Part shown: positions 45,824 to 58,370 of the stretch, in pieces
Layout of the letters: each line of letters opens with the position of its first letter
How positions within the stretch are numbered: the first letter of the stretch is position 1
Source of the DNA: DASSNR01 sp036278935
GTDB lineage: Bacteria > Gemmatimonadota > Gemmatimonadetes > Gemmatimonadales > Gemmatimonadaceae
NCBI GenBank assembly: GCA_036278935.1
Contig: DASUKA010000044.1
Span: forward strand, 5,564-69,563
Length of the DNA: 64,000 nt
Direction: 5' to 3'
Made by a program: the position numbers and the translations under genes
Notes under the pieces: model-generated
Told to the model about the DNA's origin: nothing
Seen by the model: only the letters and a program-made list of their open reading frames with translations
The model's database searches: none

Positions 45824-46306
45824 TCACGCTGCCGGCGGCGCGAGATTGCCGCAGGCAACGACCATCTGCGCATTGGCGGCCGAGGCACCGACAAGCACGA
45901 AGTAGCTGCCGGTCGTCGGCGTCAGCATGGGAACGGTCGCAGTCGCCTCGCCGCGGCCATCGTCACCGATCTTGATCGGAGTGTACGCCTGGGCGGGGCC
46001 GAAGACACCCTCGTCCGCACCGCACTGCCCGCGGTGTACCTGCCACGGGTGGATGCCCCCCGGTGTCGCGTTCGCGAGGCTGAGCGACAACGTAGTCCCC
46101 TCACTGTTCGTGCCCGGCTGCATCTCGGCCGAGCCGTTCATCTGCACCGCCCCAGCGAGCGTTGCCGGGCTCACGAGGGAGGCGTGCCAGCGGGTGTTCA
46201 GATTCGCGTCGCGGCTCACCTCGCTCGCCGGATCACTGTGAAACGGGTTGCAGGCGGCGAGCGCGAGCGTCACGACGGCAAGCGTCAACAATCGGCGATG
46301 GTGCAT
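45824..46306 (-). CDS. secreted lipoprotein of unknown function
   Basis: A 160-residue exported protein with a clear lipobox (LTLAVVTLALAAC). The mature part is beta-rich with GAVQMNGSAEMQPG, SLSLANATPGGIHPWQVHRG and YFVLVGASAANAQMVVACGN. It loosely resembles CHRD or Cu,Zn-SOD-like beta-sandwich proteins, but the metal ligands of SOD are not all present. GGAGGGAG precedes the start. It is divergent from a TetR gene that probably controls it. Confidence 0.65.
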   Translation of the reverse strand: MHHRRLLTLAVVTLALAACNPFHSDPASEVSRDANLNTRWHASLVSPATLAGAVQMNGSAEMQPGTNSEGTTLSLSLANATPGGIHPWQVHRGQCGADEGVFGPAQAYTPIKIGDDGRGEATATVPMLTPTTGSYFVLVGASAANAQMVVACGNLAPPAA

Positions 46307-46382
46307 ACTCCCTCCGGGAGGACCGGTGCGTATCCGCTGGTCGGTCGTGCTGCATGCGGCGAGCGACCACGTTCCACTCGCG

Positions 46383-46434
46383 TATTGACCAATCGGACAA
46401 TGAATGATACCATATATTATCCATTTGGTCAATA
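46383..46434. promoter_or_regulatory. inverted-repeat operator between lipoprotein and TetR genes
   Basis: TATTGACCAA (46383-46392) and its exact reverse complement (46425-46434) flank an AT-rich centre of 32 bases, unusual for this GC-rich DNA. It sits between two divergent starts. Each arm may be half of a TetR site, or the two may be separate sites for two dimers. The AT-rich centre probably holds both promoters. Confidence 0.6.
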
Positions 46435-46529
46435 GGGAGCGCACGGCGCGATGCTGCCGAGCGCATCGCATGCACGGAACCGGGCCGCACCTCGCGGACG
46501 ACCGGAGCACAATCGCAGCGAGGGACACC

Positions 46530-47141
46530 ATGCCAGGACGCAAGGCGCCGGAGGAGACGCGGCGCGAACAGATCGTGAGCGCGGCCTACGAGGTCGCGCT
46601 CCGCACGGGGATCGATGGGGTCACGCTGCGCACCGTCGCGGCGAAGGCGAAGCTCAGCCACGGCCTCATCGTCTTCTACTTCAAGCAGAAGGATCAACTC
46701 ATCGGCGCCCTGCTCGACCGGGTGCTCGCGACCACGGCCATGCTGCACGTATCCCAGGACGTCGCGCGAATCCCGCACGCGCCTGAGCGATTGGGCGCAC
46801 TCCTTCGACAGGAGCTCGACCGCCTCTCCCGCGACCCGCGTGGCATGCGCCTGTTCTTTGAATACTGGGCGCTCGGCGTGCGCCAAGGCGTCACTCGGCG
46901 AAGGATCGGCGCCGCACTCGAGCGCTACCGTGCAGCCTTCAGAACGCTGGCTGAAGAGATGCTCCCGACGGCTCCGCCGAACGGCACCGATGTGACGCCC
47001 GATGCCCTGGCGGCGGTCGCCGTCAGCTTGGTCAGCGGGTACGCGGTGCAGGCCATGATCGACCCGGGCCACTTCGACACCGGCGCGTACCTCGCAGCGG
47101 CTCAGTCCCTCATCGAGCGACTCGCCCCCGCTCCAGCCTAG
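46530..47141 (+). CDS. TetR-family regulator (BetI-like)
   Basis: A 203-residue regulator. The HTH is typical (REQIVSAAYEVALRTGIDGV; TVAAKAKLSHGLIVFYFKQK), with a conserved phenylalanine-tyrosine-phenylalanine recognition segment, followed by a helical ligand domain. The start at 46530 follows GAGGGA; an in-frame extension to 46404 would cover the operator. It probably represses itself and the divergent lipoprotein gene. Confidence 0.9.
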   Translation: MPGRKAPEETRREQIVSAAYEVALRTGIDGVTLRTVAAKAKLSHGLIVFYFKQKDQLIGALLDRVLATTAMLHVSQDVARIPHAPERLGALLRQELDRLSRDPRGMRLFFEYWALGVRQGVTRRRIGAALERYRAAFRTLAEEMLPTAPPNGTDVTPDALAAVAVSLVSGYAVQAMIDPGHFDTGAYLAAAQSLIERLAPAPA

Positions 47142-47421
47142 CACCGCGGGAAACTGTCGCGCCCTGGTCGGTACGTCCGCGGCCGGCGTCGCACACTCAC
47201 TGCTCCACCGGCATCTTCGGCCGTGACGCCACGGACGTGCACGTACGCGATCAGGCACCCTGGCGCTATGTTTGCTAGATGACATAACGGGGAGGAGCGA
47301 CGGATTGCTCCTCAGTAGCTCACCGCCGAACAACTGATTGTGCGCCGGCGCCGACGGCCGCCGCCCCCATGACGCACCAGGATCTCATCTGCACTCGCGT
47401 GGACGCGAGTGAGGAGGCTCC

Positions 47422-49023
47422 GTGCGTCGACTCCGTGTCACTGTCCTCGATCTCACCAACGAGCGGCCCACTCGCGCCCTCTACGCACGGCTCATGAACG
47501 CCAACCTCGCCAGCATCATGCCGCAAGTCGTTGCGGTGTGGTGCGAGCAGGCCGGCCACCACGTCCGATTCGTCTGCTACACGGGCTTCGAGGACCTGGC
47601 GCGCGAGGTGCTCGTGGACACCGACGTACTCTTCGTCGGCGCCTTCACGCAGGCGGCGCATCTCGCCTACGCGATCAGTAATCTCCTCCGGCAACGGGGC
47701 GCCGTGACCGTGCTCGGTGGTCCGCATGCGCGATGCTATCCGCACGACGCCGCGCGCTACTTCGACTACGTCCTCAGCTTCACCGACCAGACCGTCATCG
47801 ACGACGTGCTGCGCGAGTGTGCGCCACACCGCCCACTCGGCCGTCACGTCGGCGCGGTGCGCCAGCCGCAGACGCTGCCGAGTATCGAGGAACGATGGAA
47901 GTTCATCGCGCCCACGATCGCCAAGGCGCCGGTCCTCAAGGTCGTCCCCATGATCGGCAGTCTGGGATGTCCGTATACGTGCGCCTTTTGCATCGATTCG
48001 ACGGTCCCGTACCAACCGCTGGGCTTCGATCAGATTCGCGAGGACCTCCGATTTCTGCTCACGAAGATGCCGCACCCACGCGTCGGGTGGCACGACCCGA
48101 ACTTCGGCGTGCGCTTCGATGATTACATGGGCGCCATCGAGGAGGCCGTGCCGCCGGGCCGCATCGACTTCTTCGCCGAGACCAGTCTCTCGCTGCTGTC
48201 CGAGCCGCACCTCCAGCGCCTCCAGACGAACGGCTTCAAGGTGATCCTCCCTGGCATCGAGTCGTGGTTCACGCTCGGGAATAAGGCGAGGACCGGACGC
48301 GAAGTTGGGATGGAGAAGGTCACGCGCGTCGCCGAGCACGTCAACATGATGCTCCGCTACGTCCCGTACGTGCAGACGAACTTCGTGCTCGGACTGGACA
48401 CCGACCAGGGGCCGGAGCCGTTCGAGCTCACCAAGCGGTTTCTCGACCTCGTCCCCGGCGCCTTTCCGGCGTTCTCCCTCCTCTCCGCGTTCGGGCGTGC
48501 GGCGCCCCTGAACCTCGAGCTGCAGCGCGCCGGGCGCGTGCTGCCGTTTCCGTTCCACTTCCTCGATGCGAGTCAGGCGATGAACGTCGTGCCCAAGCAC
48601 TATGCGTGGCCGGACTTCTACGATTCGCTTCTCGACCTGGAGCGCTACGCCTTCTCCTGGCCCGTGATCATGCGGCGCCTGCGGGCGAACCGTGGGGCCA
48701 TCCCCAAGTGGATGAACGTGGCGCGCGCGCTCTCCTCCGAGCGGTACGGACGCGTGCGCCATCACGCGCGCGTACGCGAGCTGCTCCGCACCGATCCGTC
48801 GGCTCGACGGTTCTTCGAGGGCGAGAGCACGACCCTGCCAACGTTCTATAGCGATAAAGTGCGACGCGACCTGGGTTCACTCTGGCATGCACTTCCCGCC
48901 GGAGGGCTGCGCCACGACCAGAATGAGTACCTCCACAGCCAGGACGCGGACGCACGGTCCGCGTCTGGCCCTGCGGCTGGCAAGCGGCCTGTTCGCATTC
49001 AGCGCCCGTCGACGCTCGCGTGA
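47422..49023 (+). CDS. B12-binding-domain radical SAM protein
   Basis: A 533-residue radical SAM enzyme. An N-terminal Rossmann-like cobalamin-binding region (1-155; TVLGGPHARCYPHDAARYFD) is followed by the [4Fe-4S] motif C183-PYT-C187-AF-C190, and a TIM-barrel core with GIESWFTLG and TNFVLGLDTD. The cobalamin-contacting DxHxxG is not evident, so B12 may not bind. The GTG start at 47422 has GAGGAGG just upstream. No substrate or precursor gene is adjacent, so the reaction is unknown. Confidence 0.85.
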   Translation: MRRLRVTVLDLTNERPTRALYARLMNANLASIMPQVVAVWCEQAGHHVRFVCYTGFEDLAREVLVDTDVLFVGAFTQAAHLAYAISNLLRQRGAVTVLGGPHARCYPHDAARYFDYVLSFTDQTVIDDVLRECAPHRPLGRHVGAVRQPQTLPSIEERWKFIAPTIAKAPVLKVVPMIGSLGCPYTCAFCIDSTVPYQPLGFDQIREDLRFLLTKMPHPRVGWHDPNFGVRFDDYMGAIEEAVPPGRIDFFAETSLSLLSEPHLQRLQTNGFKVILPGIESWFTLGNKARTGREVGMEKVTRVAEHVNMMLRYVPYVQTNFVLGLDTDQGPEPFELTKRFLDLVPGAFPAFSLLSAFGRAAPLNLELQRAGRVLPFPFHFLDASQAMNVVPKHYAWPDFYDSLLDLERYAFSWPVIMRRLRANRGAIPKWMNVARALSSERYGRVRHHARVRELLRTDPSARRFFEGESTTLPTFYSDKVRRDLGSLWHALPAGGLRHDQNEYLHSQDADARSASGPAAGKRPVRIQRPSTLA

Positions 49024-49922
49024 CCGCCACTCCGTTGTTGCGCCCCGTGCCCACGCTGGCCGATGCTCCGCGTACGGAGATCGATGCGTCATGCTCTCGT
49101 TCGCCATCCCGATGCGGCACGCGAAATCGCGTGCCCATCATTCATCTCTCGACATCCGGATTCGGCACCGCCGCCTCGTCCTCTGCCGTCAGGTGGGGTT
49201 TCCCCATACGCGACGGTTCGGGAGGCGCACGTGCACGGGCACGCCGACGACATCCACGCTGAACACAACCGACTGCTACGCGCGCTGCCACGGGCGGACT
49301 ATCAACGACTCCTTCCCGCGCTCGAGACCGTCTCGCTCGCCCAAGGCCGGGTGCTGTTCAACGACCACGAGTGCATCTCCCACGTCTACTTCCCCCAACA
49401 CTCCGTCGTGTCGCTGCTCACGCTCGTCGGCGATGGCCCCGCCGTGGACGTGGCGATCGTGGGAAACGAAGGGATGGTCGGAGTCAACGTCTTTCTCGGC
49501 GCCCATACCGCCACGACACGGGCCGTTTCCCGGATCCCGAATGACGCCCGGCGGATGACGGTTGGAGCCTTCAGGCGCGCACTGACCGATGGCGTGGCAC
49601 TCCGGCAGCTCACGTTACGCTACACGCAGACCCTCCTGGGCCAGATCTCGCAGTGCGCGGCCTGCAACCAGCGTCACCCCGTCGAGCAACGCTGCGCGCG
49701 CTGGCTGCTCATGGCGCACGATCGCGTAGGAGCCGATCACTTCTTCCTGACGCAGGAGTGCCTCGGTCGGGTGCTCGACGTTCGGCGGCCGACCGTGTCG
49801 GCGGCGGCACATCACTTACAGGAAGCTGGCGCCATTCGATACAGCCGCGGGAAGATCAGCATCACCAGTCGCGCATGTCTGGAACGCGCCGCGTGCGGGT
49901 GCTACCGCATCATCGAACAGGA

Positions 49923-54321
<4,399 letters not shown>

Positions 54322-54461
54322 CGCCAGCCTCGCCACGCTCGCGCGAACGGCGCAGAGATGGTTCGCGCGCCATAGCCGTGCTCGATGAGCAGGACCGTCT
54401 GCCGTGATTCGGGCATGGCACCTCTCGGGTTGAGCATGTGACACGCGACCTGCCCCTTGTT

Positions 54462-54488
54462 CCTCCCCCGCGTGCCACGCGGGGGAGG
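54462..54488. repeat. 27-base near-perfect palindrome
   Basis: Arms 54462-54474 and 54476-54488 are exact inverted repeats of 13 bases around one base. It lies about 140 bases before the giant kinase gene. With no T tract it is more likely an operator or a transcript-stabilising hairpin than a terminator. Confidence 0.55.
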
Positions 54489-54623
54489 TATGTCACAGCG
54501 TGCATCGACCACTCGAATACTACCCGCGCGGCTCGGGATATGTTAGCCAGTGTCGATTGGCTGTGCGCGCCACCTCGGCGCCGATGGTGAGATGGGCACG
54601 ATGTAGAACTCGCCCCCAGACGA
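54489..54623. other. intergenic DNA left of the tRNA-Pro remnant
   Basis: Part of a 1003-base gene-free zone (54322-55324) that also holds the palindrome, the long hairpin, the tRNA-Pro remnant, both right-hand repeats and about 280 bases after them. I see no gene in it. The stretch 54713-54904, between the two right-hand repeats, is less GC-rich than its surroundings. Confidence 0.5.
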
Positions 54624-54659
54624 CAAAGCCTCGCCCGCGCTTATGCGGGCGAGGCTTTG
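54624..54659 (-). terminator. 15-bp hairpin terminator beside the tRNA-Pro remnant
   Basis: Arms 54624-54638 and 54645-54659 are exact 15-base inverted repeats with a 6-base loop, flanked by short A/T runs inside the stem base. It sits 12 bases past the 3' end of the tRNA-Pro remnant, in the same arrangement as the hairpin beside the tRNA-Gly remnant. It probably ended the original tRNA transcript on the minus strand. Confidence 0.75.
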
Positions 54660-54670
54660 CCTTCCACCAA

Positions 54671-54712
54671 TCGGGACGGCGGGATCCGAACCCGCGACCC
54701 CCTGAACCCCAT
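54671..54712 (-). pseudogene. 3' half of a tRNA-Pro(GGG) gene
   Basis: On the minus strand the sequence runs from anticodon loop (ATGGGGT, anticodon GGG) through TCAGG, a T arm with GCGGG-TTCGGAT-CCCGC, acceptor CGTCCCG and discriminator A. The expected 5' half is missing. A fortuitous CCCCCTGA upstream could pair with the anticodon-stem side. It has the same truncation point as the tRNA-Gly remnant, as expected for integrase-mediated insertion. It includes the right copy of the 23-base repeat. Confidence 0.7.
54690..54712 (+). repeat. 23-base direct repeat, right copy
   Basis: Matches 45185-45207 at 22 of 23 positions, about 9.5 kb apart. This copy covers the anticodon loop and T-stem side of the tRNA-Pro remnant, the usual position of an attachment core. 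Confidence 0.65.
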
Positions 54713-54904
54713 ACGGCTCAGGGGGACCACTCAAAACGCTAAGTTGTCGGTATTTCAATGGCTTCCGAGCGTCGGTGCCGGGTGCTATTTCTGGAAATAC
54801 CGGGGATTGTCGGGAGAAACAGCACCACAAACAGCACCCTTACTTTGTTGTAAAAAGTGGTGGAAAGTTGGCGGCCGGAGCGCCTCCCGTCCCGGTAACT
54901 GCCG

Positions 54905-55042
54905 ACCGGCGACGTCCAGCTTGGGAAACCGGGGGAAACCAACCGAGTGATTTTCGCACTCGTTGATTTTTCACGACATACGCCACGCTCACTGCACTCG
55001 GCGCCAAGGGATTAGCGGCGAAAATCGCTCCGTGTGGGTCCC
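54905..55042 (+). repeat. 138-base direct repeat, right copy
   Basis: Ungapped match to 44978-45115. It begins with about 20 bases of the tRNA-Gly core but lacks the T loop and acceptor arm, so it looks like an attachment core next to element DNA rather than a tRNA scar. A short further match (AATCCGCAT near 55208 and near 45123) hints that the homology continues beyond a gap. Confidence 0.8.
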
Positions 55043-55324
55043 AGTGGGTCCCAAGAGCGAGTACGGCCAGCTGACCGCTGAACCTCCGCACATGAGACAT
55101 CGGGAGTACTCTACTGCTGCTCAAAGCCGACCTCGGACCATCGAACCGTGCGCCGTCCAGCTCCGGAAGCCGAGAGGACACAGCGGGTTTGAGCTTAACG
55201 CACTTAATCCGCATCTTAGACGTGCCCTACGCACCAACAAACGGGAGGCTACAGCGCTCCGATGGCCCCCAGTGGCCCGCAAGATCTGGCTGATTTTGAA
55301 CTCACCTGCGTCGTTCGAAAGGGC
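55043..55324. other. 282-base gene-free region left of the HEPN gene
   Basis: Contains a tandem TGGGTCCC motif (55035-55052) and nothing else recognised. The HEPN/MNT genes end at its right side on the minus strand, so it may contain their terminator, though no clear hairpin was seen. Confidence 0.4.
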
Positions 55325-55855
55325 TCATTGCGGCTTGATGAGATGCTGCTCGAGCGCTGGATCAGCTGCGACCAGCGCGGCCCTGATCAGAGGGATGGTG
55401 CGTACGATCCACGAGAGGGCGAGCTTCCGTTCATTTTCTCCGGCAATCGTCGGATCGTACATCGAGCCTTTTCTGAGTCCACGGATTTCTTCTGAATCCG
55501 CGACGAGATCTTCGAGCGGCTTACCTCCCAGCGCCGCAGCAGCATGAAATGCGATCTCATGATGGCCCTGTCCCGACGACGGCTTCAACCCGTGCACGGC
55601 AAGAAGGGCGAGCGCAGCTAGGTGTCCTGCGTCGTAAGCGAGACGAATCGCACTATCTATGCTCAGACCGGGGAGCGTCGCGTCGTGCGCGGACTCTACA
55701 GCCTTTCGCCACACAGCCACGATATCAGCCTGCGCGAATTCCTGCTCTTTGATTCGATGGCCGTCAATCAGGAAGCGAATGTTTTCCGGAACGGTCGAAG
55801 CAAGCCGGTAAATTCTCCCCGCCGTCTTAGCGCGAGTCCTCTTCTCTGGCTCCAT
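55325..55855 (-). CDS. HEPN-domain protein, probable toxin of a HEPN/MNT pair
   Basis: A 176-residue helical protein. The segment SAIRLAYDAGHLAALALLAV contains R71 and H78 with six residues between, matching the Rx4-6H ribonuclease motif of HEPN toxins. GHHEIAFHAAAALGG follows, as in SAV_6107-type HEPN proteins. The tyrosine that partner MNT enzymes adenylylate in some systems (two residues after the His) is absent. It lies 3 bases after the nucleotidyltransferase gene, a classic toxin-antitoxin arrangement. Confidence 0.8.
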   Translation of the reverse strand: MEPEKRTRAKTAGRIYRLASTVPENIRFLIDGHRIKEQEFAQADIVAVWRKAVESAHDATLPGLSIDSAIRLAYDAGHLAALALLAVHGLKPSSGQGHHEIAFHAAAALGGKPLEDLVADSEEIRGLRKGSMYDPTIAGENERKLALSWIVRTIPLIRAALVAADPALEQHLIKPQ

Positions 55856-55858
55856 TGT

Positions 55859-56569
55859 TTATTCGGCGGCAATGCGATCACGTGGAATGCCTGCGGCGAT
55901 ACCTACCGGAGTCAACTCCTCGGGGCTGCCTGCGACCCATTGCTTCGGACCCGCCAACACCTCGCGAACAAATCGATATCCAGGAAGCGCACGATTCGCC
56001 AAACGCTCTGCGAGTTTCTCCAAGGTGTAACACGTTGGATTGACTTCCCTTCCAAGTAAGACCGCCGCTTCGGCGAGCTGTCGATGGAGCGCTCTGCGAT
56101 CGGTCGCGGCTGCCTCAACGACAAAGACATCGACGTCGCTGTCTTCCTGCGCCGAGCCTTTCGCAATCGAGCCAAACACAAATGCCGCCGTCAGACCCTC
56201 TACGTCACAGAGGGCGTCGCGCAACAGGGCAGCGGGCTCGTTGGGATCGGCAACGAGGAATCGGATGCCGCGCCAAAACCGCGAGTTGAGCTCTGGGACA
56301 TACCGAACGAGGCGGCCGTCCGAGGCGCGCTTAAGCGCCCCGATCTCTGTGAGACGTTCAAGGTCGCGCTGCGCCGACGCGCCGCCGAGACCAAGCTTCC
56401 GCTGCAACTCGCGCGCGTAGGGCCGCGCGGTTGGGTGCGTCGCGAAGTACCGAACCGCTTTCTCTGCCGACGGAGGAACGCCAAGCGCAGCGAGAGCTGT
56501 GGAAGGGTGGCTTAAGAGCCGCGCCGGGGCGCCCTTCGCACGCCTTATCTCTTTGCGGAGCGTAGACAT
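55859..56569 (-). CDS. MNT-type nucleotidyltransferase with N-terminal wHTH, probable antitoxin
   Basis: A 236-residue protein. Residues 30-95 form a winged-helix region (AVRYFATHPTARPYARELQR; GASAQRDLERLTEIGALKR). The minimal nucleotidyltransferase motif follows: VFGSIAKGSAQEDSDVDVFV, with GS at 133-134 and metal-binding Asp145 and Asp147. In related modules the MNT protein AMPylates and silences the HEPN toxin. The wHTH may add DNA binding and self-regulation. The ATG at 56569 was chosen; a TTG lies three codons upstream. Confidence 0.83.
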   Translation of the reverse strand: MSTLRKEIRRAKGAPARLLSHPSTALAALGVPPSAEKAVRYFATHPTARPYARELQRKLGLGGASAQRDLERLTEIGALKRASDGRLVRYVPELNSRFWRGIRFLVADPNEPAALLRDALCDVEGLTAAFVFGSIAKGSAQEDSDVDVFVVEAAATDRRALHRQLAEAAVLLGREVNPTCYTLEKLAERLANRALPGYRFVREVLAGPKQWVAGSPEELTPVGIAAGIPRDRIAAE

Positions 56570-56719
56570 GCTCCACAATCTAGATCAATATGTTATTCCA
56601 TGCAATAGGGCGACAGGTCGTCGAAACCAGGTGGCCCGTATATGTAGCTCTTCCGCTGCTTTATCGCCGCCGATCCATACGCTTGGAGTGACAGGTCTTA
56701 CCCGCTCACACGGAATTGC

Positions 56720-57988
56720 TGGACTTCCCCGCGGTTGATGGACACGGGGTTTATGCCGCTGTGAGTTCGTCCTGCTCGTACTGCACGGGACTGCGATAGC
56801 CGAGGCTCGAGTGCCGCCGCTGCCGATTGTACCACACTTCGATGTACTCGAACAGGGCCGCGCGGGCGGCAGCGCGTGTCGGCCAGTCGACCCCGTCGAC
56901 CAGCTCTGCCTTCAGCGTCGCGAAGAAGCTCTCGACGACCGCATTGTCCCAACAATCCCCCTTCCGGCTCATGCTGCACTGCATCCCGTGCTGGGGGAGC
57001 AACGCCTGGTACTCCCCCGCGGCGTACTGACTGTCACGATCGGAATGGTGCAGCACGCCGGCCCCCGGCTGCCGCTGCGCCAGCGCCATCCGGAGCGCGT
57101 CGAGCGTGAGGGCACACTCGAGCGTGTGCCGCATGCTCCAGCCCACGACGCGCCGCGAGGCGAGATCCACGACGACGGCCAGGTAGAGCCATCCCTCGCG
57201 CGTGGCGAGGTAGGTGATGTCCCCCGCCCACACCCGATCCGGCGCGCCGACCTGCTCGATCGCAAACTGGCGAGCCAACACATTGGGCGCGACCGGATGA
57301 CCATGGCGCGAGTCGGTGGTCACCCGAAACCGCCGTCGCTGCTTCGCGCGGATGCCCGCACTGCGCATCACGCGCGCGACCCGTTTCTCGTTCACTCGCA
57401 CCCCCTCCGCCCGGAGCTCGGCGTGGACCCGCGGACTGCCGTACGTCCCGCGACTCCACCGGTGCACCGCCTGGATCTGGGCGGCGAGCCGCTGATCGGC
57501 GGCGGCCCGCGCGCTCGGCGGGCGCTTCACCCACGCGTAGTAGCCGGCCTTCGACACCGTGAGCACCCGACACATCGTCGTGATGGCATGCTCGCTCGCG
57601 TGGGTGCGGATGAAGGCGAACCTCACCGCGATTCCTTGGGCGTTGCAAGGCCGCCGCTTTTTTCAGGATCTCGCGCTCCTCCTCGAGCTGCGCGACCCGC
57701 CGGCGGAGCTGGCGGATCTCCTCGTCCTGGCTGGTCAGCTTCCCATTCCCAGGGAAGGGATCCCGCGTGCTGGCCGCGGTGGCGAACTGGCGTCGCCACC
57801 GCCGGAGCATGTCCGCACTGATCCCCAGCTCCCGGGCTACAGCGCCCGGGGACGTGCCGCTCTCCACCAGCCGGACCGCTTCGATCTTGAACTCCGCCGT
57901 GAACTGCCTTCGTCGCCTCGCCATTGGACCCCTCCTCCCGTATCATAGTCGGGCGTATTGAGGTGTCTATCAAGCGGGGGGAAGATCA
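56720..57988 (-). mobile_element. IS3-family insertion sequence, apparently complete
   Basis: A 1269-base element bounded by imperfect terminal inverted repeats at 56720-56745 and 57963-57988 that agree at 21 of 26 positions. Each outer end begins TG, as in this family. One orfAB transposase with a frameshift signal fills the interior. No clear target duplication is seen in the flanking 3-5 bases. It lies 150 bases from the HEPN/MNT pair. Confidence 0.85.
56751..57924 (-). CDS. IS3-family transposase OrfAB (-1 programmed frameshift)
   Basis: OrfA starts at 57924 with a helix-turn-helix region (RRQFTAEFKIEAVRLVESGT; ELGISADMLRRWRRQF) and a leucine-zipper segment (EEIRQLRRRVAQLEEEREIL). At 57663-57657 the A6G slippery run lets ribosomes shift -1 into OrfB, which runs to 56751. 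OrfB has the DDE core: VWAGDITYLATREGWLYLAV (first D), LHHSDRDSQYAAGEY (second D) and a DCWDNAVVESFFATLKAELV segment (E). All catalytic residues are present, so it may be active. Unusually, the zero frame of OrfA stays open far past the shift site, to 57034. Confidence 0.9.
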
Positions 57989-58370
57989 ATGTGCACGGCC
58001 GTGGTGAGCCTCTGCGGCCATTCATCGATGGGGCCAAGCGGGGTTCGACGCCCAGTTGAATGTGTGCACAAGGGCGCCCAGTTCGCCCCTGCCCGCGAGT
58101 GTCGCGCCATCAGCCGATGGGGGCGCGATGAGAGAGTACGTCTGCATGATACGCCGCTATCCACGTCGCCTCACACGAAGAGTCCGAGTGGAGAATCGTC
58201 TTCATCGACGTATGCGCCAGCGCCGGCGACCCGATGGGCTGCAAGGCTAGCGGTGCAGGCGAACTGGTTCAAGGCAAGTAGAGGCCGTATCCCAGGCTCA
58301 TCGCGCTGCACCGTTGATTCCTGCACTTCGCGGAGCGAGTACCGCAATCGATGCACGCGCTCCGGCCTGG
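57989..58370. other. 382-base region right of the IS3 element
   Basis: No convincing gene, hairpin or repeat was seen. It separates the IS from the DoxX-like gene and may hold the latter's promoter. A long plus-strand frame through it is a shadow of the next gene. Confidence 0.45.

Noticed and set aside
54671..54725. Complete tRNA-Pro gene
   Set aside because: The anticodon stem could pair by chance with CCCCCTGA, but the D arm and 5' acceptor strand are missing.
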